A stretch of DNA of 5,635 nt, from contig DAOVZV010000097.1 of assembly GCA_030634925.1 (NCBI GenBank), forward strand, positions 1 through 5,635, read 5' to 3'. Positions 1 through 4,782 of the stretch are shown in pieces; the stretch's first letter is position 1, and the number at the start of each line of letters is the position of its first letter. The position numbers were made by a program, and so were the translations under genes. Under the pieces are notes generated by a model. That model searched no databases, had not been told where the DNA came from, and was given only the letters and a program-made list of their open reading frames with translations. Source of the DNA: Sulfurovum sp. GTDB taxonomy: Bacteria; Campylobacterota; Campylobacteria; Campylobacterales; Sulfurovaceae.

Positions 1-231
1 ACTATCTATCCCACCAATCCTAGATATAGCCTCTTCTATCTTATCCGTGATTTGTGACTCAATAGTACTAGCTTCCACACCTGCATATACTGTTTTGATA
101 GTCACCATCGGGAAATCCACACTTGGAAATAGTGCCGATGGCATAGATTTGAAACTCATAAACCCAAATATCACAAGAGTAAGAGCGTACATTAGAGTCA
201 TAATAGGTCTATTTATCGCCAATTTATACAT
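1..231 (-). CDS. RND efflux permease, N-terminal fragment (cut by window edge)
   Basis: This is the first 77 residues of a proton-driven RND transporter, the inner-membrane pump of a tripartite efflux system; the rest lies beyond the left edge. Reading 231 down to 1 gives an open frame starting MYKLAINRPIMTLMYAL. It has a short cytoplasmic start with the NRP motif, a first membrane helix at about residues 9-28, then the family-typical stretch after TM1 (ALFPSVDFPMVTIKT, residues 33-47) and a porter-domain start ending EEAISRIGGID. The LFPxVDFPxV wording is closer to the HAE-1 multidrug branch than to heavy-metal exporters, but the TM4 proton-relay residues that would settle this are outside the window. 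The start is supported by AAGGA at 238-242, 6 nt before ATG. It begins 16 nt after the SMR stop and serves the same operon as the TolC and adaptor genes upstream. Family assignment is firm; substrate is unknown. Confidence 0.93.
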   Translation of the reverse strand, partial: MYKLAINRPIMTLMYALTLVIFGFMSFKSMPSALFPSVDFPMVTIKTVYAGVEASTIESQITDKIEEAISRIGGIDS

Positions 232-247
232 TTATTATCCTTTTAAT

Positions 248-574
248 TTATAATGTCTTATTACTTAGATGTAATCCAACTACACCCATCACAATAAACA
301 ATATGCTCACAACCTTTAATGCACTCACAGACTCCTTGAAAAAGAATATACCGACTATTGAGATAAGCACAGTACCCACTCCTGCCCATATAGCATAAGC
401 CACACTCAAATCAAACTTTTTGAGAGCATATGTTTGTTCTACAAGAGACAATATATAAAATACAAACATCAAAACCGACGGCACAACTTTTGTATATCCA
501 TCAGACATCTTCATAGCCGTAGTACCTGCCACCTCAAAAAGTATCGCGATAATTAAATATAACCAACCTTGCAT
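248..574 (-). CDS. SMR-family small multidrug/proton antiporter (EmrE/Qac type)
   Basis: This 108-residue, four-helix inner-membrane protein belongs to the small multidrug resistance family, which exports cationic drugs in exchange for protons as a dimer. It aligns without gaps to EmrE numbering over the first half: E14, the essential proton/drug-binding carboxylate; the TTxMKxSDG segment at 18-26; Y60; W63 within AYAIW; and the GVG motif at 65-67. The GTTAMK wording favours the Qac/EmrE branch over the guanidinium exporters (SugE/Gdx, usually WAVGLK). The start is set at 574 because the frame upstream to 634 would add 20 charged residues before helix 1 and run into the ATPase gene, while AGGA at 580-583 lies 5 nt before this ATG. 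It starts 16 nt after the ATPase stop and ends 16 nt before the RND start. An odd acidic residue, E46, lies in helix 2. Substrate is not determinable here. Confidence 0.93.
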   Translation of the reverse strand: MQGWLYLIIAILFEVAGTTAMKMSDGYTKVVPSVLMFVFYILSLVEQTYALKKFDLSVAYAIWAGVGTVLISIVGIFFFKESVSALKVVSILFIVMGVVGLHLSNKTL

Positions 575-585
575 TTTTTTCCTTT

Positions 586-598
586 TTTGTTTAATATA
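586..598. repeat. 13-bp direct repeat, copy 1 (at ATPase stop codon)
   Basis: TTTGTTTAATATA on the plus strand is identical to 1791-1803. On the minus strand this copy covers the last codon and stop of the ATPase gene (TAT TAA) and runs to 2 nt short of the GGA of the SMR ribosome-binding site. The identity breaks at both edges (T versus C at the left, A versus T at the right). Confidence 0.75.
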
Positions 599-1781
599 AA
601 AACCCAAATAACCATAATGGTATCTTGTTTCCACTTCCTATCTCTATATCATCAGATATTACAAAAGAGTTTGGAATATCTTTGATTTGATTAAATTTTT
701 TACCTTTGCCACCTACCTCTATAACTACTCTATCATCTATCAAAAAATCACCGATTTTGGAATAATTTATCTTTGCTACGCTACCTACTTGATTGACAAA
801 AAACTCTTCTCTAATAGTTCCTATATCACTACTATCACAATATGAGAAGTTGAGGTTTGTATTGTTTAGATATAGCTTTTCTGGTTTGATTAATATTCCA
901 TCACCTTTACTCACTTGCCTTATCATCTTTGTCAGACTTCCTGCTTGTAGATAATGCAGATAGTGATATAGTGTATTTCTATTTATCTCTATTTTGGTCG
1001 ATAGTTTGGCTATATTTAGCTCATAAGGTTTTGATTGACAAATCATAGATAATAGTTTTTTGAGTTTAAATATATTTTTGGTTTCTATATTGAATATAAT
1101 GGGTAAATCACTCTCCAAAACTACATTTATTATCTCATAAAGCTTCTGATTATATAGGTCTTTATTTTGCTTATAAAATGGATAATAACCATATTTCAAA
1201 TAATTACTGAAATACTCAAAAGGCTTTATCTTCTCATTTATCTCAAATGCTATATTTATATGATTTGTATAAATATCTTCTAGTGTAAAGCTAGGAAACT
1301 TTATATCACTCTCATACTCTATAAACTCTCTAAAACTCATACCATTGACTCTATACAATATAGCCCTACGACTCAAATCTACTTTTGAGTGTTCTAGCTG
1401 TAATGCACTAGACCCACTAAAAATCACTCTCAAATCAAATGTATCATATATAGATTTGAGTTCAATTTGGAAATTGGGATATTTATGTATCTCATCTATT
1501 GCCAACACCTCACCACCTCTTTTGGCAAACTCTTGGGCTATCTCATATAGAGAATACCTAGCTACTTGAAAATGGTCAGCACTAAAATATAATTTTTTAT
1601 CAAAAGGTATATCCAACTCTTTGAGGTATTGTAGTATAAATGTAGTTTTGCCTACTCCTCTACTACCTATGATACCTATTAGCTTGTCATTCATATCAAA
1701 AGAGTTGTGCATATATCTTTTAAATTCCAAACTTGTATTTTTGAGTTGAATTAAAAAAGTATTTTGTATATTTTCAATCAT
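591..1781 (-). CDS. AAA+ ATPase with DUF4143-type C-terminal domain
   Basis: This 396-residue cytoplasmic protein belongs to the AAA_14/DUF4143 ATPase group, whose cellular role is poorly understood. The P-loop is GSRGVGKTT (39-47). Walker B is VLAIDEIHKYP (92-102, with D96 and E97). A sensor-1-like IFSGSS sits at 120-125, followed by DLSRRAILYRVNGMSFREF (135-153), a hallmark of the family. Residues about 255-290 look like a winged helix (KLSTKIEINRNTLYHYL). The C-terminus has a PD-(D/E)xK-like pattern: E325, D345, then IEVGGKGK at 354-361, closing with KIPLWLFGFLY. Length is typical and no frameshift is seen. AAGGG (1788-1792) precedes the ATG by 6 nt. It sits between the adaptor and pump genes of an efflux operon, which such ATPases have no known reason to do. 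A 13-bp direct repeat flanks it. Family is confident; function and link to efflux are unknown. Confidence 0.92.
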   Translation of the reverse strand: MIENIQNTFLIQLKNTSLEFKRYMHNSFDMNDKLIGIIGSRGVGKTTFILQYLKELDIPFDKKLYFSADHFQVARYSLYEIAQEFAKRGGEVLAIDEIHKYPNFQIELKSIYDTFDLRVIFSGSSALQLEHSKVDLSRRAILYRVNGMSFREFIEYESDIKFPSFTLEDIYTNHINIAFEINEKIKPFEYFSNYLKYGYYPFYKQNKDLYNQKLYEIINVVLESDLPIIFNIETKNIFKLKKLLSMICQSKPYELNIAKLSTKIEINRNTLYHYLHYLQAGSLTKMIRQVSKGDGILIKPEKLYLNNTNLNFSYCDSSDIGTIREEFFVNQVGSVAKINYSKIGDFLIDDRVVIEVGGKGKKFNQIKDIPNSFVISDDIEIGSGNKIPLWLFGFLY

Positions 1782-1790
1782 TATCTACCC

Positions 1791-1803
1791 TTTGTTTAAT
1801 ATA
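1791..1803. repeat. 13-bp direct repeat, copy 2 (upstream of ATPase)
   Basis: TTTGTTTAATATA is the second perfect copy of the repeat at 586-598, 1205 bp away. It lies just upstream of the ATPase ATG and covers the AA of its AAGGG ribosome-binding site. Together the two copies bracket the whole ATPase reading frame, so recombination between them would remove the gene cleanly and leave the adaptor-SMR junction intact. Confidence 0.75.
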
Positions 1804-1807
1804 TTAA
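1796..1807. promoter_or_regulatory. 12-bp perfect palindrome upstream of ATPase
   Basis: TTAATATATTAA is a perfect inverted repeat in the adaptor-ATPase gap. It partly overlaps the 13-bp direct repeat and the predicted start point of a candidate promoter, so it could be an operator. In sequence this AT-rich it may equally be chance. Confidence 0.25.
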
Positions 1808-1809
1808 GT

Positions 1810-1840
1810 ATTTTATATATAATTTTGTATAATCCATTAA
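1810..1840 (-). promoter_or_regulatory. candidate internal promoter for ATPase-SMR-RND
   Basis: On the minus strand TATAAAAT (1817-1810) matches a -10 box. A weak TTAATG (1840-1835) lies 17 nt upstream of it in the -35 position. The predicted start, near 1803, would give a leader of about 20 nt before the ATPase ATG. The same TATAAAAT box occurs before the TolC gene. The gap holds nothing else that would explain its 65-bp length between otherwise tightly packed genes. No measured transcript supports this. Confidence 0.35.
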
Positions 1841-1846
1841 GCATTT

Positions 1847-2545
1847 TTAATCTACACTAATATACCCATCACCAAACAGTCCTACCATTAGTCCTTTGGC
1901 ATCTGCTTGTGCTTTTATCTTTTGATTTTTCCCATCTACATAAGGATATATTTTGGTGATGATAGTAGTATATGTCTTATCATCTCCATCTACTTGATAT
2001 TTGTACTTTTGTCCTATTTTGACACTTTTCCAATACTTTTGGTCGAATTCTAGTATCACTTTCCTGCTAGTTGAGCTTTGTATTTTAAATGCTGTTTTTA
2101 TCATCTGTCCACTTACTACATCACCTAGTTCTGTTGATTTGACATATATAGTGCCGTTAAATGGAGCTTTTAGTATAGTTTTGTCTAGTAGAGCTTTTTG
2201 GTATTTGAATTTTGATTTGGCATTTTGATACTTAAATGCGTATTGGTCAAATCTAGCTTTGTCTATGATATGGCGTACTTTGACTTGTCTATCATAATCA
2301 TTTTTTGCATATTTGAGTGCTGTTTTGGCTATCTCTAATAGTGCTTTTAAGTCGTCATTTTGTAGAGTAGCCAATATATCGCCTTTGGTTACTTCACTAG
2401 ATACATCTACCAATACTTTATCTACAATACCACTACTGTTAAATGCCAAATCAGCTTTTTGTGACGCATATATATTAAGTGTTGCGTATATATCTTTTGC
2501 CTCTAATCCTACTACCAATAATAGACCCAAAATTAAACTTCTCAT
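1847..2545 (-). CDS. periplasmic adaptor (membrane fusion protein) of RND efflux system
   Basis: This 232-residue adaptor joins the inner-membrane RND pump to the outer-membrane TolC channel. A signal peptide at 1-16 (cleavage near GLEA/KD) lacks a lipobox cysteine, so it is probably not a lipoprotein. Two half-lipoyl segments, about 36-64 (SGIVDKVLVDVSSEVTKGD) and 124-146 (ILKAPFNGTIYVKSTELGD), flank a short helical hairpin at about 66-122. A beta-barrel-like part follows, about 161-232. The hairpin tip carries a degenerate form of the TolC-docking R-x6-L-x3-S pattern: R86, I93, A97. At 232 residues it is much shorter than AcrA-like adaptors (about 350-400), lacking most of the membrane-proximal domain, but the frame is intact. 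Its ATG overlaps the TolC stop as ATGA (2542-2545), and AGGAG at 2554-2558 supports the start. The RND partner is inferred from the permease gene two genes downstream. Confidence 0.9.
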   Translation of the reverse strand: MRSLILGLLLVVGLEAKDIYATLNIYASQKADLAFNSSGIVDKVLVDVSSEVTKGDILATLQNDDLKALLEIAKTALKYAKNDYDRQVKVRHIIDKARFDQYAFKYQNAKSKFKYQKALLDKTILKAPFNGTIYVKSTELGDVVSGQMIKTAFKIQSSTSRKVILEFDQKYWKSVKIGQKYKYQVDGDDKTYTTIITKIYPYVDGKNQKIKAQADAKGLMVGLFGDGYISVD

Positions 2546-3777
2546 CGTATAAACTCCTCTATGTTTTTACCTGCATAATAATAATATATAGACTTAGCTA
2601 TCTCATAATCATATAGCGTCTCTTTGTATCTAGCTTTGGCTAGTGTTTGGCTATTTAGTGCGTCCAAATATGCTATATTATCTACCAATCCTGCTTCATA
2701 TTTCTGTACTATAGTGACATAAGTACTTTTTGATGATTTCAATGCACTCTTTGCACTTCTTAGCTTACTTTTGATAGTTTTTAGTCTGCGTTTGGCTACT
2801 CTAAACTCCATCTTTTGTATGGATATAGCATAATCTCTTTGTGCATTTAGTGCCATCTGCTTGTATCTTATCGCTTCTTCTTCTTTTTTCATCTTGCCAT
2901 TGTCAAACACTCTCATATTGACAGACAATGTCACTTTACTCTGATGGTCTATCAAGAACAATTCACTTCCTGCCACACTATCTCTATAATCCATCTTGTT
3001 ATAAGTATAATTAGCCTTGATTTGAGGACGATAACCAGCTCCTATCGCATTGGCATTCTCTTTGAGTATATTGGCATTGGCTTCTAATATTTGGCTACTT
3101 TCATAAGGCTCGAAATGTATTTGATAAGGCTCTTTAAATCTACTATTTTTGAGGTGTCCAATAGGCAAAGTTGTCAATAGTTGTAGTTTCTCTCTATTCA
3201 TCACAAGTGAAAATTTGATATTTTCTATATTGTATTGATTGTTATCATAAACAGCTTGAAGCTTATCCACATCTTCTTGAGTTGATAATCCTGCTTGTGT
3301 AAATTTCTTGACTCTTTTTATCTGTGCTATAAGCTCTTTGGACTGCTCTTTGGATGCGTGTAGCATAGATTGTAATTTTTTGATAGTGTAGTAGTGATTT
3401 GTGATATTGAGTATTACACTCTTCTCAAAGGCTCTCTTTTCAAACACCGAAGCCTCATAAGCAAACTCACTAGCTCTCACCAAAGCACTTTTGCGTCCAC
3501 CATCATATATATCCATACTTATAGATGCGTACCCAACACTCACACCAGTAGGAGAGATGAAAGAGTTAGGAGTAGTATTGGTATAACTAGCTCCAATATC
3601 CAACGATGGATAATATGCACTCTTTTTAGCATCTAATTCTTTGGCTGTTGCACTTTTTGCTATCTCTTTGGCTTTGATTTGTAGATTGTATTGTGACGCA
3701 CTATCTATCAACTCTTTGAGATTATAACTCTTTGCAAATACCAAAAATGGTATTATAAATAATAAAACTATCCTCAT
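2542..3777 (-). CDS. TolC-family outer-membrane efflux channel
   Basis: This 411-residue outer-membrane factor forms the trimeric exit duct of the efflux system. It has a signal peptide at 1-15 (cleavage near VFA/KS) and then the two-fold OEP layout. The first repeat has a strand at about 56-66 (YYPSLDIGASY), a second at 83-91, and long helices at about 97-160 and 166-200. The second repeat echoes it with YRPQIKANYTYN (249-260), VTLSVNMRVFDNG (282-294) and helices at about 296-360 and 366-402. The YEAGLVDNIAYLDALNSQ turn (360-377) matches QAGLSTQEDVDKLQ (161-174) of the first half. Length is at the short end for the family. A strong AGGAGG (3785-3790) sits 7 nt before the ATG. It is first in the minus-strand operon, and its stop overlaps the adaptor start. 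No residue suggests a substrate. Confidence 0.94.
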   Translation of the reverse strand: MRIVLLFIIPFLVFAKSYNLKELIDSASQYNLQIKAKEIAKSATAKELDAKKSAYYPSLDIGASYTNTTPNSFISPTGVSVGYASISMDIYDGGRKSALVRASEFAYEASVFEKRAFEKSVILNITNHYYTIKKLQSMLHASKEQSKELIAQIKRVKKFTQAGLSTQEDVDKLQAVYDNNQYNIENIKFSLVMNREKLQLLTTLPIGHLKNSRFKEPYQIHFEPYESSQILEANANILKENANAIGAGYRPQIKANYTYNKMDYRDSVAGSELFLIDHQSKVTLSVNMRVFDNGKMKKEEEAIRYKQMALNAQRDYAISIQKMEFRVAKRRLKTIKSKLRSAKSALKSSKSTYVTIVQKYEAGLVDNIAYLDALNSQTLAKARYKETLYDYEIAKSIYYYYAGKNIEEFIR

Positions 3778-3784
3778 AAATTAT

Positions 3785-3790
3785 CCTCCT
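3785..3790 (-). promoter_or_regulatory. strong Shine-Dalgarno of TolC-family gene
   Basis: The minus strand reads AGGAGG followed by a 7-nt spacer and the ATG at 3777. It is the only full six-base consensus in the window, so it fixes the TolC start and suggests efficient initiation on the first gene of the operon. Confidence 0.8.
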
Positions 3791-3803
3791 ATAGGTCAAT
3801 CCA

Positions 3804-3811
3804 ATTTTATA
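3804..3811 (-). promoter_or_regulatory. candidate -10 box of the efflux operon promoter
   Basis: TATAAAAT on the minus strand lies 26 nt before the TolC ATG, downstream of an AT tract (TCTTTTTTCT). This matches the Campylobacterota sigma-70 style, which relies on the -10 and AT periodicity more than on a -35 box. The nearest TTGAAA (3844-3839) is 27 nt away, too far for a normal -35. The implied leader is about 20 nt. No clear operator palindrome or local regulator gene was found. Confidence 0.5.
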
Positions 3812-3864
3812 AGAAAAAAGATTTATTTTTGCTGAGTATTTCAACCCTATATCTAATAATTTTA

Positions 3865-3873
3865 TGCTAACAT
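3865..3873 (+). promoter_or_regulatory. candidate extended -10 for the small plus-strand gene
   Basis: TGCTAACAT reads as TG-n-TAACAT, an extended -10. The usual start point about 7 nt downstream would fall on or next to the ATG at 3880, giving a leaderless or nearly leaderless mRNA. No -35 is visible. An alternative box (TAATAA, 3854-3859) would give a short leader instead. Confidence 0.3.
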
Positions 3874-3879
3874 AAGAGT

Positions 3880-4083
3880 ATGAAAAATGAAAAAAAAGAA
3901 TTATTGGATGAAATAGAGAAGCTTATAGCTTATGGTAGAGAAGATAAGAGTATCAATCCTGCATTACTAGAGTATTTGGAAGTATCAGACTTGGCTTCTA
4001 TCAAAGCCAAGCTATTGGAGAGGGTAGATAATCTAAGTCAAAATGACAAAGATTGGTTGGAACAGTTTAAAATGTATAAGTAA
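3880..4083 (+). CDS. small helical protein of unknown function
   Basis: I do not recognise this 67-residue protein. It is charged, has no signal peptide, membrane helix or cysteine, and looks mainly alpha-helical and cytosolic: helix about 3-20, a SINPALLEYLEVSDL segment (24-38), helix 39-52, then a SQNDKDWLEQFKMYK tail (53-67). The regular amphipathic pattern, the sensible composition and the ATG directly after an in-frame TAA (3868-3870) argue that it is a real gene rather than a chance frame. It is the only gene on the plus strand, divergent from the efflux operon. No ribosome-binding site is placed properly: AAGAG at 3874-3878 is only 1 nt from the ATG. An A8 run (3890-3897) lies in codons 4-6. 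Its end overlaps the barrel gene's end by 17 bp. A regulatory role for the operon cannot be shown: it has no obvious DNA-binding motif. Confidence 0.7.
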   Translation: MKNEKKELLDEIEKLIAYGREDKSINPALLEYLEVSDLASIKAKLLERVDNLSQNDKDWLEQFKMYK

Positions 4084-4756
4084 CACCTAGCATAATAACT
4101 GGATAAAATGAGTAATCACTCATATCATTTTCGAGTGATAGTCTTTCGGCTTCTACATCATTTTCTACAGTAAGTGAGCTAGTAGCCAGAGTTGCATCAA
4201 TACCAACTTCACCATGATACATAGCACCCACATCTACACTAAAGCCCCAACCCTTTTCACTACCTTTGTTACCCCAACCGATACCGATATAAGGAGCAAC
4301 TTCATTTAGCTTTGTCTCTATAGCCAAAGAGCCTATTTGAGCAGAAGTATATGGGTTTCCTTTGATTGTAATACCACTAGCTAACTCTGCATCACCCTCT
4401 AGCTGATTACCATTATAATAGACTCCTGCACTTACACGAAATGCGTTTGAAGCCATAGGATAATAATCGAGTAATAGACCAGCTGTAAGAAGCGTAGCAG
4501 TAGCACTATAGTCAATACCATTTTCAGTCATAGTATCACTATAGCTAAATCCATTGATATTGAGACGAGCATTGAGATAATCAGTAATAGGCATAGAAAA
4601 ATCCACACCCACACCAAGTGTACCTACTTTGAGAGCTACATTATAATATGACTCTTGTGGCACTTCAATCACAACACACACTGGCTCGACTATATCCTTC
4701 GTCCCTCCTGCGTAAGCAGAAGTAGCTATAAGTATAGAAGCTATTAATTTTCTCAT
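4067..4756 (-). CDS. outer-membrane beta-barrel protein, shorter paralogue
   Basis: This 229-residue secreted protein is predicted to be an outer-membrane beta-barrel. A signal peptide at 1-16 ends SAYA/GG. Alternating hydrophobic and polar strands follow, e.g. YYNVALKVGTLGVGVDFS (37-54) and APYIGIGWGN (154-163), and the final SFYPVIMLGVTYTF ends in the C-terminal phenylalanine used by the BAM insertion machinery. It shares its core with the protein encoded just upstream: 22 of 36 residues are identical over its 37-72, and 18 of 27 over its 154-180. It is shorter in the loops, and has one cysteine (C27) that the paralogue lacks. AAGGAG (4762-4767) lies 5 nt before the ATG, and the gap to the upstream gene is 26 bp, so co-transcription is likely. 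Function is unknown. An OmpW/opacity-like small barrel is possible but not shown. Confidence 0.85.
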   Translation of the reverse strand: MRKLIASILIATSAYAGGTKDIVEPVCVVIEVPQESYYNVALKVGTLGVGVDFSMPITDYLNARLNINGFSYSDTMTENGIDYSATATLLTAGLLLDYYPMASNAFRVSAGVYYNGNQLEGDAELASGITIKGNPYTSAQIGSLAIETKLNEVAPYIGIGWGNKGSEKGWGFSVDVGAMYHGEVGIDATLATSSLTVENDVEAERLSLENDMSDYSFYPVIMLGVTYTF

Positions 4757-4782
4757 CTCGTCTCCTTTTTGTTTTTATACTC

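Noticed and set aside
47..253. Plus-strand open frame of 68 codons
   Set aside because: It is antisense to the RND permease start and the SMR end, which have clear family matches; its own translation has no recognisable pattern.
575..634. Upstream extension of the SMR gene to an ATG at 634
   Set aside because: It would add 20 charged residues before helix 1, overlap the ATPase gene, and ignore the ribosome-binding site before the ATG at 574.
1345..1569. Plus-strand open frame inside the ATPase
   Set aside because: It is a shadow of the ATPase Walker B region; no ribosome-binding site and no family resemblance.
591..1781. ATPase as part of an ABC exporter or MacB-like pump
   Set aside because: It has no ABC signature motif or membrane segments; the Walker motifs and C-terminus match the AAA/DUF4143 group instead.
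2001..2552. Two plus-strand open frames opposite the adaptor gene
   Set aside because: Both are antisense shadows of a well-supported gene and read as unstructured mixed sequence.
3394..3636. Plus-strand open frame opposite the TolC-family gene
   Set aside because: Antisense shadow of the TolC N-terminal half; composition is not protein-like.
3890..3897. A8 run in codons 4-6 of the small gene as a phase-variation tract
   Set aside because: Eight A residues encoding Lys-rich sequence are ordinary at this base composition; known phase-variable tracts in the group are usually longer poly-G.
3919..3931. Inverted repeat AAGCT / AGCTT near an A-run, as a minus-strand terminator after the barrel genes
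   Set aside because: The stem is only 5 bp and the A-run (T-run on the minus strand) is more than 20 nt away, so it does not form an intrinsic terminator.
4115..4139. Inverted repeat ATCACTC / GAGTGAT with an 11-nt loop, as a terminator for the small gene
   Set aside because: The 7-bp stem is perfect, but no T-run follows on either strand and it lies inside the barrel coding sequence, so a terminator is not supported.
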